A DNA stretch of 64,000 nt, from positions 62,001-126,000 of the forward strand of contig CAJJDN010000039.1 of the NCBI GenBank assembly GCA_905182985.1, written 5' to 3'. Shown piece by piece: positions 49,991 to 61,142 of the stretch. A program made the translations under genes and the position numbers. The stretch's first letter is position 1; each line of letters begins with the position of its first letter. The stretch comes from Paramecium sonneborni. Taxonomy: Eukaryota; Ciliophora; Oligohymenophorea; Peniculida; Parameciidae. The notes beneath the pieces were generated by a model. That model was not told the DNA's origin. It was given only the letters and a program-made list of their open reading frames with translations, and ran no database searches.

Positions 49991-50618
49991 TCAAGATGCA
50001 TTTTCATAGTTGCTAAGGGATTGTCTTAAAATGGTTTTATTTGGAATACTTGTTTCATTCTTATTTGATCTTCCTTCAACAACTTGTTTCTTAAATGGCT
50101 TGAAGTACCCTTATTCTTTTCTAATTCTAATTACTTTTATTTTTCTTAGTTTTGCTAATCAATTAATTATAAATTATTTTTCAAAGAATCTAATATAAAA
50201 GTCTATGGTTCTTATTTCTATTTTGTAATAATATATTTATCCAACAACTTTCATATTAATTATATTGTACTTTCTTTTTTAAAAGTTTTTATTTTTTTAG
50301 CAATCTTTCCCTTTAACCTTTGGTTGACGTTTTTGGAATCTGAATCTGTTCTTCCATATTTTTATTGAATTCTTTAAATATTTCGATCTTCTTTTGTGTA
50401 TCTGTTTAAGTTTAAGTTTTAATTTGATTTAGTTATTGTACTTTCTTTTTTATTTATTTTTGTTTAGTTTATTCACTAGTTTATTTTATCACTTTCTTCT
50501 TAATACCTCTAGGTTTTTCAACATCCATATCACCTTTAAAAGAAACTTATTTCTTTTTATTTAGCTTTTTATCCTTCTTTAAATCTTTATCTTCTTTTTC
50601 TATCTAAATTTTACCCAT
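49991..50618 (-). CDS. Lysine-rich protein, 3' splicing uncertain
   Basis: Starts MGKIQIEKEDKDLKKDKK and continues Lys/Gln-rich (VSFKGDMDVEKPRGIKKK, MEEQIQIPKTSTKGQR). A further protein-like exon, GYFKPFKKQVVEGRSNKN to NYENAS and TGA 49991-49993, lies downstream and is probably the C-terminus, but I could not fix the linking intron. The composition suggests a nucleolar or nucleic-acid-associated protein, which is inference only. The hydrophobic plus-strand frame at 50010-50198 is the shadow of this exon. Confidence 0.5.
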
Positions 50619-50803
50619 ATAATAAAATATATTCAATATTTGTTTTAATGATATTATCTAATTTATTTCAATCCTATTTTACTAGTTGTAAATGTGATGT
50701 AGAAATATTTATTAACTAAAATAATAATTAATAACAGTAATAGAATAGAATTAAAGCACTTTATAGTATAGAATATATTAATATTATTTTTAAATAATAA
50801 AAA

Positions 50804-52465
50804 ATGAGTTCTTAAATAAAAATACCTTAAGGTTTAGTACCTAAGATTCTATGTTAAAAAGTTAGTTGTTTAGAAAAAGAATAAAAATCAATAAAAAAAA
50901 AACAAGAAGATAGAGAAATATTTATTTGTAATTTATAAAAAGGAATTGAAGATGAATTTGTAACAAAGTGTAAAAGGTGTATAAATACTAAAGGAAAAAA
51001 TTAAACAAAAGATTGCATGATAAATTTGGAGAATTTATATTTAGTGTTGAAAAACTAAAACCAACTTGAAAAAGAAATTTTAATAAATTTGGAAGAATTA
51101 GAAAAAAAATTAAATATTCTAGTTGAAAAAGTCAATTAAGAAGTTTTTAGAGTTTAATCAAATATAAAGGAGATAGGTTAAACAATTAGAAGGATGATTT
51201 TAATTTAATAAGAATCTGATATATAAATGTGCTTAAATGGAAAATAATAAGCCACTCGAGAATAATTAATAAAAATGATAAAAGAATTGAGAGAAAAAAT
51301 AATAATTGTAAGTGAAAATTAAGAATTAAATTAAGATTAACTAAATATTATTTATGATAAAGGAACAATAATTATAGATGATTTTCTTTAAAATAAATTA
51401 GCTTAAATGTCATCTAAATTTCATAGTTTTGAGAAATTAGTTTCATAAATAAATGAAAATGAATTTTATGATAATCAAATACAATATGAATAACTAAAAT
51501 AAAATTATATAGAGATAGGAAAAATATAGAAGATTGATTGTAGAAAGATTTATAATTTAAGATTTAATAGATCGAATAATTTATTTGCAATAGGATCAAG
51601 TTTTTTAGATGAATAAAAGTCATAATGTGTTAAAATATGGAAAATTGATACTAATATTGTTGAGATTGCTGTACTATAATAATATCCTGATGTTACAGCA
51701 TTATGTTTTAATGTTAAAGATGATTCATTATTTACAGGTGGCTCAGATTCAAAACTTATTTATTGGTAAGTATAATAAGATGGAAAATATGAGGATCGAA
51801 ATTTGGGATCTGAAATAAAAGGAAAAATTAATTGTATAGAAATCAACCAGAACTCCAAAGTTTTGGTAGTTGGAAGTGAGGAACTAAACATTTTTATAAA
51901 TGATGGATAGAATTGGGAAATAAGTAATAAATTCGAAAATTTAGAAGTTAAATCAATTGCTTTTTCTAATTGTAATCAAATTATAATAGCTTATTGTTTT
52001 ATTAATTAATAATATGTAGTCTAATTATATTAAATTTAAAAGACAGGTAAAATATCTATTATTTAAAATTTGACAGAATCGATTAGTTCTCTATAAATTT
52101 AGCCTATTTAGAAGACAAAATTTATTTTTAATAATTAAAAAAATGAGATTAGCATATTTTGTTTGGACAATAATGGTATTTAATAAATAAATGATGATTC
52201 AATACTGAAATTGAATTAAATCTACAAACGTTGTATTGACAATAACATAACAAAAGATAATACCATTCTTTTAGCTTTTACAAAATAAGTTAACAATAAT
52301 TATTAGACACATATACTAAAAATTAATGAATAAAATTAAGTATTTTAATTTCAATTTCTACAATAAAAAGCATAGAAGTTATTTTTCTCAAATAATGGTT
52401 AGTTACTTGTTATTTGGGATAATGATAGTTTAATTGTCTTAAAGGATAGTTCTAAATAGGATTGA
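50804..52465 (+). CDS. Zinc-motif/coiled-coil/WD40-type protein
   Basis: 553 residues, intronless (554 codons). Cys residues at the N-terminus (KILCQKVSCLEKEQ, FVTKCKRCIN) suggest a metal site. A coiled coil follows, then a propeller with repeats such as NNLFAIGSSFLDEQ and DSLFTGGSDSKLIYWQ, and later degenerate blades. Same architecture as the gene at 39077 but diverged. Role unknown; such proteins act as binding platforms. Confidence 0.72.
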
Positions 52466-52638
52466 AAATTTATAATTAATAATATATACAAAATAAATAT
52501 AAATTTGATAAATCTCATTATTTAAGAGATATAAAAATAGTTATTATCTATCTTCTAATATTTATGAAATAATACCTTTATTTTCATACTTTTATTTATC
52601 ATATTTATTTAATTAAATTTGTTTTAGATATAAATATG

Positions 52639-53040
52639 AGATGCAACCAATAAAAAATTCATAAAAAAGAGAATTTAAAAAGGTTGGTACCAATAATATC
52701 TAAATTTTATCAAATATAAATCATAATTAAACAATATAATATCAAAAATACTATTATCACCAAAGATTATCTCTTAAATCAATTGCTACTATATAGAAAT
52801 ATTAAAAAATTAAGTACCATCTTAAAGAGAAGTAGAACTAAAGAATAAATAACTGAACAATCCTCACCTTCAATAAGTGATTATTATCATTAAATTTATA
52901 TATTCACATCATTATAATAATTTCGAATGGTTTCTTTAATTTTGGTATATCTCATACTTTATCATTTTTATATTCAAAACTTCTAACAAATACCTAAAAT
53001 AATCTACTGATTTTATGTTTAAAACTAGTAATGCATCAAA
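52639..53040 (+). CDS. Possible small gene, two exons
   Basis: An open stretch starting MQPIKNSQKREFKKVG is followed, in another frame, by LSTILKRSRTKEQ and EQSSPSISDYY, then a hydrophobic end to a TGA near 53040. The pieces look protein-like and basic but the intron is not clear. Weak support. Confidence 0.3.
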
Positions 53041-53308
53041 TAATGATTTAGTTTTTTTACTTATTTTTATTTATTAATTTATTTTCTATAAAAACCAATT
53101 TCTCAAAAAATTTTTTCTTCTTTAGTTTTCTATTAAATGGTGATGATACATAGTGTAGAAAAATATAATGATAATAATTAATTATGAATTAATTTACAAT
53201 TATATAAAAATATTAAATAAATTATTAAATTTTTAGATTATAATGCAAATATAATTCGAAATATGGAATTTTAAATCACTGTTAATTGAAAGGTTAAAAT
53301 AGTATATA

Positions 53309-53488
53309 ATGAAGTTTTTAAGAGCAGTATTTCCTTATAATAGCTTCTTTATTTAATTATATTTGAAAATTTTAAATACTGCTGGAGATGACCAAAATTT
53401 TAAAGTCAAAAGATTCTTGGAAATAAATAGTAAAAAATAATTTGATATGACAGCTTCAACTTTAAGTAACTTTGACAAATTTTTTTGA
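53309..53488 (+). CDS. Possible small protein, 59 residues
   Basis: Short intact frame of 60 codons, MKFLRAVFPYNSFF to TLSNFDKFF, 82 bases upstream of the next gene. Its composition is protein-like, including the stretch LNTAGDDQNFKVKRFLE. It may be a real small gene, an upstream ORF of the next transcript, or the tail of a decayed gene. Confidence 0.35.
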
Positions 53489-53570
53489 AGCTATAAGGAA
53501 ATGTAAATCAAATAATGAATAAAAGGTTTTATTATTATATTATTCTAAACTAATTTTATCATTTTACCAA

Positions 53571-55025
53571 ATGCAAATAAGCCAACTAAAAATTCCTATG
53601 AATTTTCAATTGAAAAATAAATTTCAAGCCCCAAACAATATATTCAGTCAGATCGAAACAGATTTAAAAATGATTAAAGAAAAGCATTAAGCTTCACAAA
53701 TATTGTAAAGTACTTCCCACTAAAACTAAATGTATTAAGAAGTACTAGAACATCTTGAATATATGTTAAGAATAAATAATGACCAACATATTAAATTTAA
53801 ATAGATTTAAATTGTAGCAAGAGATGATTAAAAATTGAGTTAAATTAAAATGAATCCTCCTTCTTAGATAAATAATAATAAATATAGAGTTACAATAAAT
53901 ATTCAAAATGAATTAATAAGAGAAGAATTTTAAAAACCATAAACCTATAAAGATTTTTTTCTATTTCTATTAGATAAATTTCCTTATTAATTAAAATCAA
54001 GTTTTGTGATTTTAGATTAAAATAATCAAATCTTTAAAATTAATTGGGATTAGTTAATTATTTCTGGAGCTAATAATAAAGATTTTTAATTCACTATATA
54101 ATTACTAGAAAATTAATTAGAAAATTTACAATAATAAATTAAAGAATTAAAGGAATAGAATTAGTAACTATTAATAAAATAGAAAGAATTAATAGATTTA
54201 TTAAAATAAAAAGAAGAGTTTTAATATTAAAGAAGTTAAATTTCATAAAAAAAAGATTCAGAATTATAAAAATATTCTAAATTAAAAAAGGATTCTGAAT
54301 TAAGAAAAGATTTTGAATTAAAAAAGGATTCTGAATTAAAAATTGTAGAAAGTTAAATAAATTAAATTTTTTAAAAAGAGATATCAGTTTTAATGAAACC
54401 TCAATAATAAATGAATAATGAATAGTAATTGGTGATATAATATTAAATCAATAAGCCATAATTTAAAAATTAATCACAATAATCAAATAAATAATATTAA
54501 ATGAAACAATCAGAAGAAAATAATTAAAATTAATAAGACACAATCAACGACTATAATAATAATATTTTCAAATCTTATAATCCCTAATTTAATCATTAAG
54601 ATTCTAACTTAAAATTTTATTCAATAATTTCTGATCGATCTTCTTAATTGAAAAGTTAAATGTTAAATGTGTAATATAATTGTGAGTATTGTCAGAAAAA
54701 AGTGGAAAAACAATAAATAATTTTACAATGCCTACACACATATCATGAGGATTGCCTTAAAGAATTTTTTTAAAATTAAATATTATAAAAGAAACCTATA
54801 TTAAATTGTTTGTGTAATAATAAGATCACAAATATAAATAAAATGAAATTTTTAGAAGATAGATTGTTATAATAATTATATAAGAATCAATTAAATGCTA
54901 TAGAAGAGAAGTACTAAAATAAATTTAGAAAGTGTAATAAATGTCGATTTATGCATATAGAAGAAAAATAAATGTAATAATAGCAAAAGATTTGTTATTA
55001 GTGTGGAATTGAAGCCCATTATTGA
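53571..55025 (+). CDS. Coiled-coil protein with C-terminal RING/IBR-like zinc region
   Basis: 484 residues, intronless (485 codons). Residues about 110-180 (YRVTINIQNELI, YKDFFLFLLDKFPYQ, INWDQLIISG) look like a PB1 or ubiquitin-like fold. A Gln/Lys coiled coil includes an imperfect KKDSEL repeat (about 54256-54345). The C-terminus has CEYCQKKVEKQ, LQCLHTYHEDCL and LNCLCNNKI as a RING-like set. It is followed by FRKCNKCRFMHIEEK and ICYQCGIEAHY, which resemble the IBR module of RBR ubiquitin ligases. The chain stops there, without a visible RING2 and its catalytic Cys, so ligase activity is uncertain. Confidence 0.65.
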
Positions 55026-55099
55026 ATGGTTTGATATAGATTAATATAATTAATAATAAATAAAATTTACTCTATTACAATTAAAATCAATTTTTTATA

Positions 55100-56956
55100 A
55101 TGATGAGAAAGGATATAGATGGTTATATAATAAATAGAACAAAATAAATAGGAAGGGGGGCATTTGCAACAGTATATGAATGCACAAAAGAAGGAATAGA
55201 AATGCCATTATGTGTTAAAGTAAAGAACGAAAAGTAATTGAATAGGAAATAAAATTAACTACTAATGATAATTATGATAAAGAGGCACTTTAAAGAGAGA
55301 TAAGAATTTTAATTAATCTAATGAATACAAAACATTCTAATATCATCAAAGTGCTTGATATCTTTGAGAGTAAGGATTAGACAGTGTGTTTCATATTTAT
55401 GGAAAAATGTTGTTAAGGGCATATAGAAAAGTTGATTAAAACAAAAATTTAATGTTGTCAATTGTTTACTGCCTAATAGATTATAGAGATGGTCACATAA
55501 ATTATTTAAGGATATAGTGTTTTATATAAATCATCAATAATTCATAGAGACTTGAAACCCGAAAATTTACTATTAGGTAATGATGGTAAAATAAAAGTAA
55601 AATCTGTAAAGTATATTTAGATTTCAGATTTTGGTTTGGGTAAAATTTTAGAGAAAGAGACAAGGAATTAATTAATTATTCAATCTTAAGTAGGTACTCC
55701 ATATTATGCTTCTCCTTAAATTTTGAATGATGGTAAATATTCATCAAAAACTGATATATTTAGTGTAATTTATTATTTATTTCAATTTAGTTAGGTGTCA
55801 TAACTTATTATTTAATATATTTATAATTGCCATTTGAAAGAAGAAATTTATCTGAATTGATAAAATAGCAAGAATATTTATTAAAAGGGAAGGATATGAT
55901 ATTCCCTTCTATGAAAATTTAAGGTGAAAAATAAGAAAAGGATAAATTACTACTATTTTTGTCTAAAACTATCACTTATTATGAAGAAAATAGAATAGAT
56001 TGGCCAGGAATATTTAAAATGTTTCTATCTCCTGAAGAATACATTTAATCAACAGCTTTGATTTAATAAAATTTTGAATCTACTGAACCTATTGAAATAG
56101 CCTCAAGTTTATTAAATGATAACACAGGATTAAAAAGAACTTATGAATCATATTAATCTTATCAAGTTAGAATGTTAATACATAATTTAATGGCAAGAGA
56201 AGAATTGGCAAAATAAGTATAGTAAAATTTATTTTGTTTGTAAGCAATATAAATAAAATTAGAAATAAATATAATTAAATTTTTGGCAATTAAGTGAAAA
56301 ACATTTTAAAGGTTTCTCTATGTGGTTATTAAATGGCAATCAACTTAAATTAAATATATTTAATTTCTAATTAATATGATTAGATATGTAAATAAATTAA
56401 GTAGGTCTTCCAAGAGAATACTATTAATATAAACTGTGAATTCTATTTAAAGGACAAATATGAAAAAGTAGAATAACAGAAAGCAGAAGTAGAAAATAAT
56501 TCTAAAAAAAATTAATAACAATTCAAAGTATCATAAATTGAGTAACATAGGAATCGATCTAAATGGTTCTTCAAGGTAGTGATGAATTTAAAGATGAAGA
56601 TTTCAAAAAATTTAAGATTCTTTTATAGAAAGGAGAATATTAACCAAATTTTGAGATATATTCTCACTGGTATAAGTACTTTTACAACAAGTATGTTTTA
56701 TCAAAAATGCAGAAATATTTAGAATTGGCCCAAGAATAAGAGACTTTGATGTTTAAAAGAAGATTTATATTTTAGGTTTTTTGCTTTGAGTAAAAAATTT
56801 ATAGGATTAGAGAAGGAGTTTCCAATAAAGGACTTCTTTACTTTGGATCCATTATATATATAATATATGAATTCTGAAACAGATTACTTAAAATAATATA
56901 TTAGATCAAATGCATAATAACAATAAATGATAGATTAGAATAGAAATGATAAATGA
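55100..56956 (+). CDS. Serine/threonine protein kinase (ULK/ATG1-like layout)
   Basis: 569 residues; introns of 26, 24, 26, 23, 23 and 25 nt leave 570 codons. Kinase motifs: IGRGAFATVYEC, ATP-binding Lys in LCVKEI, HRDLKPENLLL, SDFGLGK and YYASPQI. The Glu of the usual APE motif is Gln, coded TAA. After the kinase domain (to about residue 280) come a helical linker and a C-terminal region (FKDEDFKKFKILLQKGEY, LSKKFIGLEKEFPIKDFF) that is probably a binding domain. The kinase with C-terminal helical domain resembles ULK-type kinases, but substrate and pathway are unproven. Confidence 0.82.
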
Positions 56957-56965
56957 TAACTTAAC

Positions 56966-58787
56966 TCATAATTATTTTTACATTGTAGGAGTATTACATT
57001 CTTTAATTTTTAAAGTATTATCTGGTATTCTAATTTGTCTTGTTGAATTGTATTATCTTACCATGATACCTACATTACAATCCTCAGCAGTTGGATCTTC
57101 AACATTTTCGAATTAATTATTGGCAATTTATTTCAATTAACTATTAGTTAAAGCCAATCTATGTAAGTCTCTTGGTTTTCTTGGTTCTTATTTTAATGGT
57201 ATATCTATTATTTAATAATTATAATATATTACCAGCTATCTCTCTTGAATTTTATTTTGATAATTTTGCACTATATTAACTAAATTTAGAAGCACCTACA
57301 ATAATTGAAGATTTCCTCTGATCCTACCTATTCTAAGAAATATTTGAAGAGATTGACTCAGAAGAATTGAAATTTAAAGGAGATCTTTATTCTAATTCTT
57401 AAGTTCCAATTTTAATGGCATTTTTAAGTTCTGAATATCCCAATAAATTATTTTAGTACTTATCAATTTATACTTAGTATTCCTTGACTAATTATTTAAA
57501 GTAAGGATGTCTCATGCACTAATGATATAATTTTTAATGTACTTCTTATGAACTCAATCTATAAGAAACCTTCTTTTAAAGCATAGATTGAATAAGGTCT
57601 TACATTTAAATAGGTGCCAATTTAAAGTGATGTTCTTTAAAATCAATTTCACATTATTTGTTATTTTTGAGTATAGATTTTTGATCATTACCAACAAAAG
57701 GTGTATTTCCAGTCTTATATAAAAATATTAATAATTACAATTAGCAAGTAGAATATAATACCAGCACTAAAAACATCACATTTATCTGAATAGAATTCTG
57801 AACCATCAATATATTCAAGAATTTCTGGAGCAACAAATCCAGGAGTACCACATCTTTTAAATAATGGTTCTTCATCTAAATTAGTAGCCAATCCAAAATC
57901 TGCTAGAATAATTTCATAATTGTTTTCAGTTGATCTCAATAATAGATTCTCTGGTTTAAGATCTCTATGAATTATTCTATTTTCATGCATATGACTTAAT
58001 GCACTTATTAAATTAAAAGCTAATTTTTGCATTGTTTCTGCTGGTAAAAAACCTAAAGAATATTAATTATAATTTTACCTGTTTCTCTAACTCTTTACAA
58101 CAATTCTCCTCCCTAAATCATATCTAATACAAAATATATTGAATTTGTAGTTTCATGAACTTCATACAATTTTACAATATTTGGATGATTTAGTTTCCTC
58201 ATTAATTTTATTTCATTAAGCAGACTTTCAATACCTTTAGATTACTGTGACATAAAAATCTTACTAAATGCCTTTATAGCATATTAGATATTATTTTCCT
58301 TTTTTATTGCAGAATAAACTTTAGCAAAGCTACCTTTCCCAATCATTTTAGATACTGAAAAAGCTTCATGAAAGTTCTTTAAAATAGCAAATCTTCTAAA
58401 ATGAGACTTCCAAATATCATAATTCTATTTATCTGGAGTAAATATTTCTAAACTCTTTCCTTAGTAAGAAAGGTGAAAACCAAATAATTATTCATCAGAG
58501 TTTAATTATACGAAGTTATCAGCTGATGTTTCAATAAATTATACATGCATTGTCATTAATGGTGCTTACTTTAGATCTTAAACAGAAACTCGAAATATTG
58601 CATTTTAACTCATTACAAGAAACTTTTTCTTAATCAACCTCTCCTTTGAACCTACTAAGAATTCATGTTCTAACAATTCATTTTATTCCTTATTTTAGAT
58701 ATAAAGACATACATCAAGCAAGCCTTTGTCACATTTCTGCCAAAACGTAGATCTTGTTTAACCAAAGTCAAAAATAGATTGTAGCAT
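56966..58787 (-). CDS. PH-domain protein kinase of the CAMK type
   Basis: Starts MLQSIFDFGQ. The N-terminal 170 residues form a PH-like domain ending FTPDKQNYDIWKSHFRR. The kinase domain follows: IGKGSFAKVYSA, YAIKAF, MIQGGELLQRV, HRDLKPENLLL, ADFGLAT and GFVAPEIL. Beyond it is a Ser/Gln-rich C-terminal tail (SSESISSNISQN, RIPDNTLKIKECN). Introns interrupt the kinase domain (one near 57.72 kb, one near 58.06 kb) and the tail. The PH domain should recruit the enzyme to phosphoinositides or another protein. No calmodulin-binding helix or EF-hands were recognised. It converges with the preceding kinase gene, with 9 bases between the stops. Confidence 0.83.
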
Positions 58788-58829
58788 TATGTCAATAAAT
58801 TATATGATTATACTTTTAATTATTATCAT

Positions 58830-59081
58830 TCAATTTTATTTGCTGTTCATTTGTGAATATATATGTTATACAGATTTCTCATCTAAATTTAATGTCTTTG
58901 CCATATGCTCAATAAATTATTTTCTGAATTCTGTTACTAACCTTTAACATCTTTAGTATTCCTCTGATTTGATATTTGGTTATTATTTTTTATCTATTGC
59001 CAGAAATAATATATTTTCCATGCATTAATTAGCTTCTTTTTGTAGCTAATTATAATCCATCTTTGTGATTTCATTCTCCAT
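58830..59081 (-). CDS. Small protein, 83 residues, function unknown
   Basis: Intact frame of 84 codons, MENEITKMDYNQLQKEANQ to SQMNSKQN. Helical and charged, without a signal peptide or Cys motif. It is divergent from the HORMA gene, with three bases between the two start codons. Confidence 0.55.
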
Positions 59082-59084
59082 TAA

Positions 59085-59639
59085 ATGAATTAATAATATA
59101 TAAATCTAATAACCAATTTGTTTAGCTTATCATTAGTACAACTCCTTTATAAGTTCTAAGTATATCCAACTGAATGCTTTCATTAAAAATCTGCAGTTGG
59201 ATTAACTCTATGGAGCTTAAAATAATCCATTTTGAGTGAGTATGTTGACAAATTAATTTAACAATTATAAGATCTGATATGTATATTAGAAGGCATAGAA
59301 ATTTAAGTTAAATAGGATAATAAGATACTTACTACTTGTACAATTAATATTGTTTTTAACTAAGAAAATAATGAATAATTCTCCTAATTTGACTCAGATA
59401 TTTAACTGAAAACTTTGATCTATACTTTGAATCAAAAGCTAAAAACATATAAAATAGATGATAAACCAAAAACTTTTTGTGTCAATTTTTTAACTAATGG
59501 AGCTGAAACCTAAAATAAAGCAGTTTAAGAAACTTTGCTCTAAAATTGGATACTTATCAAAGAATCCAAAAAAAGGGAGACTCAATTAGTCAATTCGCTT
59601 CATATGCCTAATCTAGACATTCTTGTTGGATTAATTTGA
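59085..59639 (+). CDS. HORMA-domain protein, REV7 (MAD2L2)/MAD2-like
   Basis: 184 residues, intronless (185 codons), close to the usual size of a single-domain HORMA protein. N-terminal LFSLSLVQLLYKFQVYPTE parallels the ILYxRxxYPxxxF signature; helix SEYVDKLIQQLQDLICIL follows. The C-terminal safety-belt region has TFCVNFLTNGAETQNKA and LQNWILIKES, the latter close to the position of IxDFPWIL in REV7. REV7 is a subunit of DNA polymerase zeta and of shieldin; MAD2 acts at the spindle checkpoint. The spacing to the W motif favours the REV7 branch, but this rests on eye alignment. Confidence 0.7.
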
Positions 59640-59731
59640 TAATTACATATTCATAAGCTAAATTATTAATCATCAAAGTTTCTCATTAAAAATATAAACA
59701 TCCTAATATTTGATTATTCAAACAAACCAAA

Positions 59732-59926
59732 ATGTTTAAAGAACAGCTGATGTAGATTTCCAGAAAATAATTTCAACAATTTCAATTGAAATATAATTTA
59801 TACAAGATGCTAGAAATTTATCAACAATTAAAATTCTAGAATCATTAATTATAATTAGTGGATAAATTAGTCATTCATACTTAATTAAATTTAAAGTTGC
59901 TTTTTATTATAATTAATTTAAATTGA
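59732..59926 (+). CDS. Possible small ORF, 64 residues
   Basis: Intact frame MFKEQLMQISRKQFQQ to a hydrophobic end and TGA 59924-59926. Could be a small gene or chance; no family. Confidence 0.25.
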
Positions 59927-60223
59927 GATTCTTTATTTTAGAACTCTGAATGTTAATTTTATTCAATCTCCATAAAAAAACATGTTTATGTTCTTTAAAC
60001 CTAATTAGTATCATTTATATTGTATCTTCAATATGTTAGTAATAAATGTTTTGTAAGTAGAAATAATTTGAATAATAAATATATATCAACTGTTTTAAAT
60101 TATATATATAAAATTGATGATATTCAAAAAGGATTGAATTTTTGATGATGAGATCTACATTATGAAGGAGATCTGGATTTTATAACAAGTGACATTTATT
60201 TAAAAATTTTCTCTTGCTTTTTC

Positions 60224-60572
60224 ATGTCTGACTTCATCATAATTTCTTTATTTTTTTCAATAAATTATAAGTATAATTTATGTTCCTTTTGTGTCCAGTG
60301 ACCTAATACATACATACAAGATTAAACCATTATTATATATTTTCTTTGAATTTTTCTTTCTTGTTTTATTTACTTGTTTTTTCTTGATTTCTTTCTATTC
60401 AACAGACTTTATGGTTGATTTTGATTCAATTGGCTATTCACTAAAAATGAGATATTCTTATACTCTAAACCCTCTTCCACCTTTATTGATTTGTTAACAC
60501 TATTCTATAGCTATGGTTATTGGTGCTGTTATAGCGTCAGAATGTAAAAATAAGGATATAAGTAATTCATGA
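60224..60572 (+). CDS. Small membrane protein, about 106 residues
   Basis: One 28-nt intron (GTATAA...GTCCAG) leaves 107 codons. Starts MSDFIIISLFFSINY. Two or three hydrophobic helices (LLYIFFEFFFLVLFTCFFL, HYSIAMVIGAVIAS) flank a short loop with MRYSYTLNPLPPLL. It ends ECKNKDISNS. Not assigned. Confidence 0.55.
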
Positions 60573-60694
60573 ACCATTATTATTCAAATCTAATCAGATT
60601 CAAGTATTACCTAATTAAGAGTGAGTATGCTAGAACATTGATTTCAAAAGATTCTAGATGCTTTGGTAGATAAAATGAAAAATTTTATTATTGT

Positions 60695-61060
60695 TCAAAA
60701 TCGCAAAAGCAAATATTAAAATTAACTAAATACAAAGATACAAACATTTTCATTCATTTTATCAAATATTAATTGTATTATTTTAACTAATTATTTAAAC
60801 GGAACATCATTTCTGATGTCTAAATCAAATCCATCTTCAATTTCTAATCAATTTCTTAAGAAGCTTAAATTGAGTTCAGACTGTTTCTAATTTATAATTT
60901 TTTCCTTTTCAATGTCAAATTTTATCTTTTTATTTTATAACTTGTTTAAAAAATATAGCCCTAATTAATCAACTTAATGGCATCAAAACATTGTTTATAA
61001 TTGTAAGTTTATACCATTTTTCCCTTAGAATGCTTTAATTAGTAAAGATTCATAAATTTT
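60695..61060 (-). CDS. Possible small gene, splicing unresolved
   Basis: A minus-strand frame ending at TGA 60695-60697 reads EIEDGFDLDIRNDVPFKQ and then LVKIIQLIFDKMNENVCIF, which looks genuine. Upstream, FDIEKEKIINQKQSELNL lies in the same frame but is separated by a TGA, so an intron or a decayed stretch lies between. No start found. Confidence 0.3.
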
Positions 61061-61142
61061 AAGTTATATTTTAAAATATCACTTATTATTGAAAAAATCA
61101 TGAGTTCAATTTTAATATTGTTAAAATAGATTAAATTTTATC

